Positions 28,574-37,484 of a DNA stretch of 64,000 nucleotides are shown in pieces. How positions within the stretch are numbered: position 1 is the stretch's first letter; each line of letters opens with the position of its first letter. Under the pieces are notes generated by a model, which saw nothing but the letters and a program-made list of their open reading frames with translations, did not search any database and was not told the origin of the DNA. Position numbers and translations under genes: made by a program. The stretch comes from Streptomyces sp. HUAS MG91. GTDB taxonomy: Bacteria > Actinomycetota > Actinomycetes > Streptomycetales > Streptomycetaceae. The stretch covers positions 3,968,001-4,032,000 of the forward strand of contig NZ_CP159534.1 in the NCBI RefSeq assembly GCF_040529335.1, given 5' to 3'.

Positions 28574-30150
28574 CCGCGGTGGCGGGCACCGGGACGCTGC
28601 TGAGGCTCGCGCTGCGCCGCGACCGGCTGATGCTCCCGCTGTGGGTCTACGTCGTCGGGCTCACCGTGATCTCGATGCCGAGAACGCTGAACGGCCTGTA
28701 CGGCACGGCCGACGAGCGGGCCGGGGTGCTGACCACGATGCGGGCCAACGGCTCGCTGCGCGCCCTGTACGGCCCGGCGCTCGACGACTCGCTGGGCGGG
28801 CTGACCGTCTGGCGGGTCGGCGCGTACGCGGGGCTCTTCGCGGCGGCGATGAGCCTGCTGATCGTCGTACGGCACACCCGCGACGAGGAGGAGAGCGGGC
28901 GCCAGGAGATGGTGTCCGCCGCCGCGGTGGGCCGCCGGGCGCCGCTCACCTCGGCGCTGCTCGCGGCGCTCGTCGCCAACGCGGCGGTGGCGGCACTCAT
29001 CACGATCGGCATGGCGCTGACCGCAGGACCGGGGTTCGCGGGCGCGCTCGCGCTCGGCCTCGCGACCGGTGGCGCCGGGATGGTGTTCGCGACGCTCGCC
29101 GCGATCGTCGCCCAGTTCACCGAGAGCGCCCGGCTCGCGCGGGGGCTGAGCGCGGGCCTGCTGGGCGCCGCGTTCGTGCTGCGGGCGGCCGGGGACGCGG
29201 GACGGGCCGACGGCTCCTCCGTGCTGACCTGGCTCTCCCCCATCGGCTGGCTGGAGAACACCCGCGCCTACGCCGGTGAACGCTGGTGGGTGCTGCTGCT
29301 CTTCGCCACGGCCGTGGTCGCCCAGGGCGCGGTGGCGTACGTGCTGGCCGGGCGGCGCGACATCGGCATGAGTTTCTGGCCGTCGCGCCCGGGGCCCGCC
29401 CGGGGGCGCCTCGGCTCGGCGGGCGCGCTGGCCCGGCGGCTGCATCGCGGAAGCCTCCTCGGCTGGTCCCTCTCCTTCCTCGCGGCGGGCGCGGTGCTCG
29501 GCGGGGTGACCACCGGGGCGACGGATCTGGTCGGCGACAACGCGCACACCCGCGAGATCATCGAGCGGATGGGCGGGCGGTCCGGGCTCACCGACGCGTT
29601 CCTCGCCGGGATGACCGGCCTGCTCGGCATGGTCGCCGCGCTCTACGTCGTCCAGGCCGTCCTGCGGATGCACGCCGAGGAGACCTCCCAGCGCGCCGAG
29701 CCGGTGCTGTCCGGCGCGGTGGCCCGGCTGCGCTGGGCCGCGGGCCATCTGACCGTCGCGTTCGCCGGGGCCGTCCTCGTCATGCTGTGCGGCGGGCTCG
29801 GTCTGGCGGCCGGATACGGACACGACCTCGGCCCGGTCCTCGGCGCCTGCCTGGTCCAGCTCCCCGCGATCTGGACGCTCGGCGCGGTGGCGGTGCTCCT
29901 GTACGGCCTCGCGCCGCGGGCCGCCGTCGGCGGCGGCTGGGGTGTGGCGGGCGCGGCGCTGCTGCTCGGCTGGCTAGGCCCGGCGCTCGATCTGCCGCGG
30001 ACGGTGCTGGACCTGTCCCCCTTCGGACACCTGCCGAAGCTGCCGGGCGGGGAGATGGCGTGGCCGCCGGTGCTGGTGCTGACCGTGCTCGCCGCGGCGC
30101 TGGTCGCGGCGGGGCTCGCCGGGCTGCGACGCCGCGACCTGGCCGGCTGA
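28570..30150 (+). CDS. Large ABC-2-type exporter permease
   Basis: A 526-residue integral membrane protein with two homologous halves of about six helices each; the first half has [23 protein letters not shown] and the second [23 protein letters not shown], a repeated cytoplasmic loop typical of the fused ABC-2 permeases often annotated as polyketide-antibiotic transporters. Coupled to the ATPase by a 4-bp overlap. Probably exports a hydrophobic compound under GbsR-like control. Confidence 0.9.
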   Translation: MTAVAGTGTLLRLALRRDRLMLPLWVYVVGLTVISMPRTLNGLYGTADERAGVLTTMRANGSLRALYGPALDDSLGGLTVWRVGAYAGLFAAAMSLLIVVRHTRDEEESGRQEMVSAAAVGRRAPLTSALLAALVANAAVAALITIGMALTAGPGFAGALALGLATGGAGMVFATLAAIVAQFTESARLARGLSAGLLGAAFVLRAAGDAGRADGSSVLTWLSPIGWLENTRAYAGERWWVLLLFATAVVAQGAVAYVLAGRRDIGMSFWPSRPGPARGRLGSAGALARRLHRGSLLGWSLSFLAAGAVLGGVTTGATDLVGDNAHTREIIERMGGRSGLTDAFLAGMTGLLGMVAALYVVQAVLRMHAEETSQRAEPVLSGAVARLRWAAGHLTVAFAGAVLVMLCGGLGLAAGYGHDLGPVLGACLVQLPAIWTLGAVAVLLYGLAPRAAVGGGWGVAGAALLLGWLGPALDLPRTVLDLSPFGHLPKLPGGEMAWPPVLVLTVLAAALVAAGLAGLRRRDLAG

Positions 30151-30235
30151 GCCGCACGAACCGGGCCGCGGGTGCCCGGCCGCACGAACCCGGCCGCGGG
30201 AACCCGGAAGAAAGGATTCAGCGTCCGTTACGGGC

Positions 30236-30496
30236 ATGGGTCAACGCACACAGGCCACCGCCGGCTGCCTCTCCGCGCTCGCCGGGCTGGGCCTCGGGCT
30301 CGCCGTGTGGCTGGAGCTGACCGAGGGGCGCGTCCACCGCTTCGAGACGGGCCCGGACTGGCGGCTGGTCTCGCTCGCGCTGCCCGCCTGTCTCCTCGGG
30401 GGCATCGCCGTCGGCACGCTCGGCGGGCTGCTGCTGCACCGGCTGCTCGGGCCTCGCCTCAGATCTCGACGGCAAGGCCCGCCAGACCCCGGATGA
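30236..30496 (+). CDS. Possible small two-helix membrane protein
   Basis: An 86-residue frame with hydrophobic segments near residues 8-26 and 45-68 and a basic C terminus. Its last 38 bp overlap the 3' end of the convergent P450 gene. No clear Shine-Dalgarno directly before ATG (GAAAGGA is 21 bp upstream). Between the permease and this frame, CCGCACGAACC(C)GGCCGCGGG occurs twice. May be real but weakly supported. Confidence 0.45.
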   Translation: MGQRTQATAGCLSALAGLGLGLAVWLELTEGRVHRFETGPDWRLVSLALPACLLGGIAVGTLGGLLLHRLLGPRLRSRRQGPPDPG

Positions 30497-31670
30497 CGAA
30501 GTTGGGCCTGCGCTCCGGTTCGGCGGCGAGCCGCAGCGTGGGCGCCTGGGTGAGCAACGCCCGCATGGACGCGGCGAGTTCGAGCCGGGCCAGCGGCGCG
30601 CCGATGCAGTAGTGGATGCCCGCCGAGAAGGAGATGTGCGGGTTGTCGGCGCGCGTCAGGTCCAGGCGGGCCGGGTCGGCGAAGACGGCCGGGTCGTGGT
30701 TGGCCGAACCGAAGAGGAGGGCCACCTCCGAGCCGCGCGGGACGGTGGTGCCCGCGATCTCGATGTCCTCCAGGACCCAGCGCTCGAAGAGCTGGAGCGG
30801 GGTGTCGTAGCGCATCAGCTCCTCGATCGCGGACGGCACGAGGGAGTGGTCGGCGCGCAGGGCGGCGAGCTGGTCGGGGTGGCGGAAGAGGGCCGCCCAG
30901 CCGTTCACCGTCGAGTTGACCGTGGCCTCGTGGCCCGCGTTCAGGAGCAGCACGCAGGTCGAGATCATCTCCTGCTCGGTGAGCCGGTCGCCGTCGTCGT
31001 GGGCGGCGATCAGCCCGGAGACGAGGTCGTCGCCCGGATCCTTGCGCCGCTGGGCAATCAACTCCCGCAGATACTTGGTGAATTCGACCGAGGCCGTCAC
31101 CGCCGCCCGGGCGACCTCCTCCGGCGGGTTCAGCTCGTACATCCCGCAGATCGCCGCCGACCAGGGGCGCAGCGGGGCGCGGTCGGCCTCGGGCACGCCG
31201 AGCATCTCGGCGATGACCGCGACGGGGAGGGGTTCGGCGACCCGGGCGAGCAGATCGCCGCCGCCGTCCGCGACGAGCCCGGCCACCAGATCGGAGGCCA
31301 GCTTCTCCACGTACGGCTGGAGCCGCTGCACCGTGCGCGGGGTGAACGCCTTCGAGACCAGGCGGCGGATGCGGGTGTGGTCCGGCGGCTCCAGGTCGAG
31401 CATGCCGTGGTCGTTGAGGGTGTGGAACGGCTCGTGCTCCGGCGGCGGGGGCGTCCGCCCGAACTCGTCGTGTTCGTAACGGTGTCGGTAGGTGCGGCCG
31501 AGGCGGCGGTCCCGCAGCAGCGCCGAGACGTCGGCGTGGTGCGGGATCAGGTATTGGTTCGTCGGCGCGTACCGGTGCACGCGTCCGGCCTCGCGCAGCG
31601 CCGCGTACGCCGGGTACGGGTCGGCCAGGAAGGCCGGGGACCAGGGGTCGAAGGGGGCGGTGTCGTTCAT
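30459..31670 (-). CDS. Cytochrome P450, CYP107-like
   Basis: A 403-residue soluble bacterial P450. I-helix oxygen-binding motif LLNAGHEATVN, K-helix EELMR (ExxR) and heme-thiolate loop FSAGIHYCIGAPLARLE with Cys near residue 349. N terminus FDPWSPAFLADPYPAYAALR is typical of macrolide-type CYP107 enzymes. It needs ferredoxin and reductase, neither of which is nearby, and no polyketide or peptide synthase adjoins, so its substrate is unknown. Confidence 0.93.
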   Translation of the reverse strand: MNDTAPFDPWSPAFLADPYPAYAALREAGRVHRYAPTNQYLIPHHADVSALLRDRRLGRTYRHRYEHDEFGRTPPPPEHEPFHTLNDHGMLDLEPPDHTRIRRLVSKAFTPRTVQRLQPYVEKLASDLVAGLVADGGGDLLARVAEPLPVAVIAEMLGVPEADRAPLRPWSAAICGMYELNPPEEVARAAVTASVEFTKYLRELIAQRRKDPGDDLVSGLIAAHDDGDRLTEQEMISTCVLLLNAGHEATVNSTVNGWAALFRHPDQLAALRADHSLVPSAIEELMRYDTPLQLFERWVLEDIEIAGTTVPRGSEVALLFGSANHDPAVFADPARLDLTRADNPHISFSAGIHYCIGAPLARLELAASMRALLTQAPTLRLAAEPERRPNFVIRGLAGLAVEI

Positions 31671-31764
31671 GGCGTGACGTTAGTGCCCGCGGTCGGGGTG
31701 CGGGTAGGGCGTCTTCGTCTGGCGGGTTTCCGTGGGTGGGCGGGTGCGGGTCGGGTGTGGCTGG

Positions 31765-31837
31765 TCGCGCAGTTCCCCGCGCCCCTGAGATGCGCACTTC
31801 GTGCGGCATCTCATCAGGGGCGCGGGGAACTGCGCGA
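31765..31837. repeat. Palindromic repeat pair, perfect 24-bp arms
   Basis: Arms 31765-31788 and 31814-31837 carry the GCGCGGGGAACTGCGCGA core in opposite orientations, with the inner imperfect stem GAGATGCGCAC/GTGCGGCATCTC extending the hairpin. Same design as the copy at 561-650, with a different loop. Confidence 0.85.
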
Positions 31838-31881
31838 GAAGAGGCCACCGAGCGTCCACGCGCTGCTGCGGCACACGGCGG

Positions 31882-33690
31882 TCAGTTCACGCGGGTGAAG
31901 TGCTCGTCGCCCTTCTTGTCCATCCGGTAGGCGACCAGTTCGTCGCCGTCCCGGTAGAAGCGGTAGGCGGCCCGCGGTGGGGTGCAGCCGGACTCGGCTG
32001 CGACGGCGGGGGCCACGGAGATCTCCCCCGGACCGCTGCCGAACGCCGGGTCGAGGGTCATCAGGACCGCCGACCAGGTGCAGCCCTCGGACGCGCGGGT
32101 ACCGGTGACGACGGGCTCGCCGACCCGGCCCGCACGGATCCGCAGGGTCCCCTCGTGGCCGCGCCAGGTGCCGGTGAGGGCCGCGGGAACCGGCCGTGAG
32201 AGCGGGGTCGCCCGGTCGATCTGGACGAAACTCTCCTCGCTCTGCTGCCACATGACCTCGGTGCCCGAGTGCGTGAGCGTGACGTGATCCGGGAAACAGG
32301 TGGACGGTTCGCCCGCGCCGGACTCGGTCTTCTTCACCCGCGCTTCACCGACGGTGATCTGGTCCCTCTTCCGGGAGGTCACCTCGGCCTCGCCGGTGCA
32401 CAGCAGGTTCGCGCGGCCGGAGAAGAAGGACACCTTGTCGCCGCGTACGGCACCCGCCGGGATGTCGATGCGCATCATGAACAGCGCCTCGCTCTCGTCG
32501 AGCGTCGAGGTCCACCCGCCCGCGAAGTCGTCGTCGGACGCCGCGACGCTGCGCAACTCACCGGCGCTCGCGGACGGGTTCGGGGGATCTTCGGTGACCG
32601 CCCGCACGAGCTGCGGCGTCACGAGGGCCATCGCGCCGAGCGCCAGCGCGGCGACGGTCAGGGTGAGCGGGCGGACGCGCCGGCTGCGGTCGGAGTGCAC
32701 GGAGGTCTCCTGGGAGGCTGGCGGTTCGGGGCGGTCGGTGGTGACCGTCCGCGTGTCCATGACCTCCGGTGCGGGTCCCGCGGTTCCCAGGCGGCGCGGC
32801 GATGTGGGCACGGACCGCTCCGCCGTCAGATCGAGCCGGTCCAGGAGCGCGGGCGGCAGCCAGCCGCCCGGCGGCGCGTGCCGGGTCAGATCCACGACGT
32901 CGTCGACGCTCGGCCGGTCGGCCGGGTCCTTGGCGAGGCAGCCTCGTACGAGATCACTGAGCGCCTCGGGCACGTCGTCCAGCTTCGGGGCCTCGTAGGC
33001 GACCTGGAACAGGACCGCGTGCGCCCCGGCCCCATCGGCGTCGAACGGCGAATGCCCGGTCGCCGCGAACGCGAGCACGCAGCCCAGCGCGAACACGTCG
33101 CTGGCGGCGGAGACCGGTTCCCCGCGCACCTGCTCGGGCGACATGAACTCGGGCGAGCCGAGCAGCGTCCCGGTCGGGGTGTGCAAGGAGTCGGCGGCGG
33201 CACCCGCCGCGTAGGCGATCCCGAAGTCGATGACGCGGGGGCCGTCCGTGGTGAGCAGCACGTTCGACGGCTTGAGGTCGCGGTGGACGAGACCGGCGCC
33301 GTGGATGGCCCGCAGCGCGAGGCCCATCCGGTTGGCGAGGGTGTGCGCGGAGGCTGACGGGAGCGGGCCGAAGTCGCCGCGCACGACGGCGTGCAGGGTG
33401 GGCCCGGGAACGTACGCCGTGGCAACCCACGGCGTCGCGGCCTCGGTGTCCGCGTCGAGGACGGCTGCCGTCCACCGGCCGTCCACGCGCTGCGCGACCC
33501 GCACCTCGCGCGCGAACCGCTTCCGGAAGTCGTCCAGTTCGGCCAGCTGGGGCCTGACGACCTTGACGGCCACCGTGTCCCCCGTGGCGGACCTGGCGAG
33601 GAACACCCGGCCCATGCCGCCCACTCCCAGCCTGCCCAGCAGCCGGTACGGGCCTATGTGGGACGGGTCGTCGGGGTCCAGTGGCTGCAT
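31882..33690 (-). CDS. Receptor-type Ser/Thr protein kinase (second copy)
   Basis: About 602 residues from ATG 33690; the open frame reaches 33744 but the family N terminus (DPSHIGPYRLLGRLG) follows 33690. Glycine loop GRLGVGGMGRVFLA, catalytic Lys in VAVKVV, HRDLKPSN at ~132, DFG in VIDFGIA, GSPEFMSPEQV. A helix at about 338-358 (LTLTVAALALGAMALVT) leads to an outer domain with two Cys pairs. Its stop lies just after the dispersed repeat. No clear ribosome site, so possibly leaderless. Confidence 0.92.
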   Translation of the reverse strand: MQPLDPDDPSHIGPYRLLGRLGVGGMGRVFLARSATGDTVAVKVVRPQLAELDDFRKRFAREVRVAQRVDGRWTAAVLDADTEAATPWVATAYVPGPTLHAVVRGDFGPLPSASAHTLANRMGLALRAIHGAGLVHRDLKPSNVLLTTDGPRVIDFGIAYAAGAAADSLHTPTGTLLGSPEFMSPEQVRGEPVSAASDVFALGCVLAFAATGHSPFDADGAGAHAVLFQVAYEAPKLDDVPEALSDLVRGCLAKDPADRPSVDDVVDLTRHAPPGGWLPPALLDRLDLTAERSVPTSPRRLGTAGPAPEVMDTRTVTTDRPEPPASQETSVHSDRSRRVRPLTLTVAALALGAMALVTPQLVRAVTEDPPNPSASAGELRSVAASDDDFAGGWTSTLDESEALFMMRIDIPAGAVRGDKVSFFSGRANLLCTGEAEVTSRKRDQITVGEARVKKTESGAGEPSTCFPDHVTLTHSGTEVMWQQSEESFVQIDRATPLSRPVPAALTGTWRGHEGTLRIRAGRVGEPVVTGTRASEGCTWSAVLMTLDPAFGSGPGEISVAPAVAAESGCTPPRAAYRFYRDGDELVAYRMDKKGDEHFTRVN

Positions 33691-33740
33691 GGCCGGGATT
33701 TTCGCACAACCGAAAGCGAACGTGTGGCGGTGCCGGTCCG

Positions 33741-34406
33741 TCAACCGGGCGTCACCAGCCGGGCCTCGTACGCGAAGACGGCCGCCTGGGTGCGGTCGCG
33801 CAGGCCCAGTTTCACCAGGATGCGGCTGACGTGGGTCTTGATCGTCGACTCGGCGACGACGAGCCGCTCGGCGATCTCCGCGTTCGACAGGCCCTGCGCG
33901 ATGAGGACGAGGACCTCGGTCTCGCGGTCGGTGAGTTCGCCGTACGCGCCCGGGTTCTGCGCCGCCGGGAGCCTCGGGGTGTCGGACAGCTTGGAGAACT
34001 CGGTGATCAGGCGGCGGGTCACGCTCGGCGCGAGCAGCGCCTCGCCGGCCGCCACCACCCTTACGCCGTCGGCGAGTTGGCGCGCGGAGGCGTCCTTGAG
34101 GAGGAACCCGGAGGCGCCGGCGCGCAGTGCCTCGTACACGTACTCGTCGAGGTCGAAGGTGGTCAGGACGAGCACCTTCGTCGCCGTCGCGGCGGCGGCG
34201 ATCTCGCGGGTCGCGTCGATGCCGTTCATCTCGGGCATGCGGATGTCCATCAGGACGACGTCGGGGTTCAGGTCGCGGACGCGGGCGACCGCCTCGACGC
34301 CGTTGACGGCCTCGCCGACGACCTCGATGTCGGGCATCGCGCCCAGCAGCACCGAGAACCCCTCGCGGACCATCATCTGGTCGTCGGCGATCAGTACCTT
34401 GATCAT
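33741..34406 (-). CDS. NarL/LuxR-type response regulator
   Basis: A 221-residue regulator: receiver domain with acidic pair DD at 8-9, phospho-acceptor Asp near 54 (VVLMDIRMPEMNG), Thr in LVLTTFD and Lys in FLLKDAS; C-terminal GerE helix-turn-helix LTDRETEVLVLIAQGLSNAE ... STIKTHVSRILVKLGLRDR. ATG overlaps the kinase stop by 4 bp, so partner of the upstream histidine kinase. Targets unknown; the Ser/Thr kinase gene lies directly downstream on the same strand. Confidence 0.95.
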   Translation of the reverse strand: MIKVLIADDQMMVREGFSVLLGAMPDIEVVGEAVNGVEAVARVRDLNPDVVLMDIRMPEMNGIDATREIAAAATATKVLVLTTFDLDEYVYEALRAGASGFLLKDASARQLADGVRVVAAGEALLAPSVTRRLITEFSKLSDTPRLPAAQNPGAYGELTDRETEVLVLIAQGLSNAEIAERLVVAESTIKTHVSRILVKLGLRDRTQAAVFAYEARLVTPG

Positions 34407-35722
34407 GCGTCGGCCTCCGGCGCGGTGGCGACGGGCACGAAGACCGTGACCTCGTAGCCGCCGTCCTCCGTCCCGCCCGCCGTCATCACGCCGCTGAGCA
34501 TGGAGACCCGTTCGCGCATGCCGGTGATGCCGTGTCCGGCGCCGGGGGACGGCTTGACCAGGCCGGTGGGCGGGCCGTTGACGACGCGCAGGCCGAGCCC
34601 GCCGAGCACGTAGCCGATGTCGACGGCGGCCTCGGCGCCGGGCGCGTGGCGCAGGGTGTTGCTCAGCGCCTCCTGCACGATCCGGTACGCGGACAGCTCG
34701 ACGCCGGGCGGCAGGTCGCGGACCGCGCCGGTGACGGTCTTGGTGACGGTCAGGCCCGCCTCCCGCACGTTCTCCAGGAGCCGGTCGAGGTCGGCGAGCG
34801 TGGGCTGCGGCGCGTCCGGCGCCGTCGGGTACGCGGCGGAGTCCACCCGTACGACGCCCAGGACCCGGCGCAGTTCGGTGAGGGCCGCCACCGCGTTCTC
34901 CCGGATCGTGGCGAAGGCCTGCTCCAGCTCGGGCGGCGGGTTCTCGACGCGGTAGGGGGCCGCCTCCGCCTGGATCGCCACCACCGACATGTGGTGGGCG
35001 ACGACGTCGTGCAGTTCGCGGGCGATGGTCGTGCGCTCCTCCAGCAGGGTGCGCTTGTCGCGCTCGACGGCGGTGACCGTGCGCTCGGCGACGACCTGGC
35101 GTCTGGTGGTGCGGTTGGCCTGGATCAGCACGACGAGGGCGAGCACGATGCCGGAGAGCAGGGCCATCGGCGCCGCGTCGCTGTCGTACCAGCCGCCGAG
35201 CGCCTCCCCGGCAAGCACCCCGTACACCCCGCTGAGCACCCACATCCAGGCCGCCGTACGGGGGCGGGTGCGGGCGGCGACGATCGCCATCACCACCGTG
35301 TGCGCCATGATGCTGCCGCTCGCCCACGGGTAGAGGTCGCCGCTCTCGATCGCGAGGACCGGGGCGGCGGCGAGCGAGACCCACCAGGCGAGCACCGGGC
35401 GCACCAGGGTCAGGGCCACGGGCACGGCCGCGATCGACCCCAGCACCAGCGAGCCGTACTCCCCGACGGCGGCCGTCGCGCCGACCGCCGCGCTGAGCAG
35501 CGCCAGGCACACGACGACGATGTGCGGCAGGATGTCCAGCTCACGCCGTATCTGCTCGGGGAAGAGCTGGGCGAGCGGGCCGTCCGTCGCCAGGCGCGGG
35601 AGCGGGCGGTAGGCCCGTACGTCCCGGAAGAGGTCCGCGCGCAGGCCGCGCAGCGCCGACTGCACGAAGCTGAACTCGGGGCTGCGCTCTCGGGGGCCCG
35701 TGGTGGGGGTCGTCTCGGTCAT
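34403..35722 (-). CDS. Sensor histidine kinase (HisKA_3 type)
   Basis: About 439 residues from ATG 35722. Five or six membrane helices (about residues 65-205), then the dimerisation box ERTTIARELHDVVAHHMSVV with phospho-His near 239, and an ATPase domain with SAYRIVQEALSNTLRHAPGA and GHGITGMRERVSML. No large external loop, so it likely senses within or at the membrane. Coupled to the response regulator. Confidence 0.93.
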   Translation of the reverse strand: MTETTPTTGPRERSPEFSFVQSALRGLRADLFRDVRAYRPLPRLATDGPLAQLFPEQIRRELDILPHIVVVCLALLSAAVGATAAVGEYGSLVLGSIAAVPVALTLVRPVLAWWVSLAAAPVLAIESGDLYPWASGSIMAHTVVMAIVAARTRPRTAAWMWVLSGVYGVLAGEALGGWYDSDAAPMALLSGIVLALVVLIQANRTTRRQVVAERTVTAVERDKRTLLEERTTIARELHDVVAHHMSVVAIQAEAAPYRVENPPPELEQAFATIRENAVAALTELRRVLGVVRVDSAAYPTAPDAPQPTLADLDRLLENVREAGLTVTKTVTGAVRDLPPGVELSAYRIVQEALSNTLRHAPGAEAAVDIGYVLGGLGLRVVNGPPTGLVKPSPGAGHGITGMRERVSMLSGVMTAGGTEDGGYEVTVFVPVATAPEADA

Positions 35723-35847
35723 GCCACGACGGTACGGCTCCCTTATGGCCCCGGTCGTCCCCAGGGAGACGGGTCCCGCGGGTCCGCCCTGAGTACTAGG
35801 CCTGTCCCTCGGCTGACGGCCGGTGGGGCTTCTCGCGCACCCGGCGA

Positions 35848-36723
35848 TCAACAGGCCAGCTGCTCGATCTCCTCCGCGACCACCGCGCACGCGTCGGCCG
35901 CCGGATCGATCAGCGGAAAGTGACCGACCTCCTCCAGGAACGTGACCCCCACGACCTCCCCCGCCCGCGCCGCCGCATCGGCATACGCCTCCGCGAGAGC
36001 GACCGGCACCGTGGTGTCCGTACGCCCCTGGACGAGCGTGGTGGCGATGCCCGTGGGGAGCAGGAGAGAAGGATCGGCGCAGGGGCGGCGCGCCTCGAAC
36101 AACCCGGGCTCACCGCCCAGCAGTTGCCCGGCGGCACCCCCGCACACCCCCAGCTCCTCGGCGAGGGCGAGATCCGCGATCGGGGCGAGCGCGACGACCC
36201 CGCGCAGGGCCGCCGGGGCCTCGGTGTGCCAGGGCGCGTCCTCGGGCAGCACGTGCCGCGCGGCCGCCCACAGCGCGAGTTGCCCGCCCGCGGAGTGCCC
36301 GACGGCGACGACGCGCCGGGCGTCCGCCGTCGGCAGATGCTCGGCGGCCAGCGCGGGCAGCGCGTCGAAGGCGGCGGCCACGTCGTCGAACGTCTCCGGC
36401 CAGCGCCCCGCCACCGGACCGCCCGCACCCTGGTGCGGCAGCGAACTGCCGCGCCGGTACTCGACGTTGGCCACGGCGAACCCGCGCCGCGCGAGGAAGT
36501 CGCACAGCGGGCTCAGATGCGTCCGGTCGTACGGTGCCCGCCACGCGCCGCCGTGCAGGACGACGACCAGCGGGGCCGGGCCGGAGGCGTCCCGCGGCGC
36601 GTAGAAGTCGACGACCTGATCCGGGTGATCGCCGTACGCGGCAGTGACGTCCGGGGGGACGGCGGGGTGCGAGAAGGCCGATGTCTCCTCGGCCTTCTCG
36701 CGAGCGACGGCTTCGTCCGGCAT
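35848..36723 (-). CDS. Alpha/beta hydrolase, probable kynurenine formamidase
   Basis: A 291-residue alpha/beta hydrolase. HGGAW (near 59-63) gives the oxyanion hole, nucleophile Ser in VGHSAGGQLALW (near 143), Asp in GRTDTTVPV and His in VGHFPLI. This plan (HGGxW) is that of AFMID-type kynurenine formamidases, and it lies 0.8 kb from kynureninase and 1.9 kb from tryptophan 2,3-dioxygenase, all minus strand. The intermediate step N-formylkynurenine to kynurenine otherwise has no enzyme here, so I infer this role. A truncated version of the dispersed repeat flank (GGGGCTTCTCGCGCA) sits just past the stop. Confidence 0.75.
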   Translation of the reverse strand: MPDEAVAREKAEETSAFSHPAVPPDVTAAYGDHPDQVVDFYAPRDASGPAPLVVVLHGGAWRAPYDRTHLSPLCDFLARRGFAVANVEYRRGSSLPHQGAGGPVAGRWPETFDDVAAAFDALPALAAEHLPTADARRVVAVGHSAGGQLALWAAARHVLPEDAPWHTEAPAALRGVVALAPIADLALAEELGVCGGAAGQLLGGEPGLFEARRPCADPSLLLPTGIATTLVQGRTDTTVPVALAEAYADAAARAGEVVGVTFLEEVGHFPLIDPAADACAVVAEEIEQLAC

Positions 36724-36844
36724 GCTCCGACCTCTCAGCGCACAGGGGGACCAGCAGTGAACCCACGCGGTCCTGCGGGGTAAGCGGACGCTACCAGGGA
36801 GTTCACCCCCGCCGACACGCACAGTCACCAAAAAAATCCGAATA

Positions 36845-36864
36845 AACGGTCCTGCGGTTCCGTT
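36845..36864. promoter_or_regulatory. Candidate TetR operator AACGG-N10-CCGTT
   Basis: Inverted repeat within the short TetR promoter region, following an A-rich run (CACCAAAAAAATCCG). It lies 12 bp before the TetR ATG and between divergent genes (formamidase-like and TetR), suitable for autoregulation and control of the hydrolase. Confidence 0.45.
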
Positions 36865-36875
36865 ACTCTTCGGGT

Positions 36876-37484
36876 ATGAGCAGTGAACCCGAACCCGGCA
36901 CCCTCCGCCCGGGCGGCCGCACCGCCCGGGTCCGTGCCGCGGTGCTCGCCGCGGCGGGCGACGTCCTGGCGGAGCAGGGCTTCGCCGAGCTGGACCTCGC
37001 CGACATCGCGCGCCGCGCGGAGGTCGGCAAGACCACCGTCTACCGGCGCTGGTCCTCCCCCACCGGCCTCGTCACGGACCTGCTGGCCGAGATGGCCGAG
37101 GAGTCGCTGCCGCGCACGGCGACCGGCTCGCTGCGCGGCGACCTGGCCGCGAACGCCCGGCTGGTGCAGCGGACCCTGACCGACCCCCGGCAGGGCCCCC
37201 TGTTCCGCGCGGTGATCGCCGCGGCGACCTGCGACGAGCGGACCGCGCAGGCCCTGGGCCAGTTCTACGAGGTACGGGTCTCCGAGTGGGCGCCCGCCGT
37301 CCAGGAGGCCGTGGAGCGCGGCGAGTTGCCTGCGGGGACGGACGCCGCCGAGGTGGTCCGGGCGGTGTCCGCGCCGCTCTACTACCGGATGCTGACGACC
37401 GGCGCCGCGCCCACCGAGGCGGACGCGGACCGGGCCGTCGCCGCCGCGGTCGCCGCGGCCGAGGCCGGGGTGTACGTCAGCTGA
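36876..37484 (+). CDS. TetR-family regulator in the kynurenine region
   Basis: A 202-residue TetR protein: helix-turn-helix LAEQGFAELDLADIARRAEVGKTTVYRRW and an all-helical ligand domain (TetR_C_11-like). Inserted between the formamidase-like gene and kynU, divergent from the first and convergent with the second (8-bp overlap of 3' ends). Location suggests it responds to a tryptophan catabolite; inference only. Confidence 0.9.
   Translation: MSSEPEPGTLRPGGRTARVRAAVLAAAGDVLAEQGFAELDLADIARRAEVGKTTVYRRWSSPTGLVTDLLAEMAEESLPRTATGSLRGDLAANARLVQRTLTDPRQGPLFRAVIAAATCDERTAQALGQFYEVRVSEWAPAVQEAVERGELPAGTDAAEVVRAVSAPLYYRMLTTGAAPTEADADRAVAAAVAAAEAGVYVS

Noticed and set aside
24112..31670. Possible biosynthetic gene cluster (MFS, SDR, ABC exporter, P450, regulators)
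   Set aside because: No synthase, RiPP enzyme or other scaffold-making gene is present, and the genes fall into separate regulator-target pairs.
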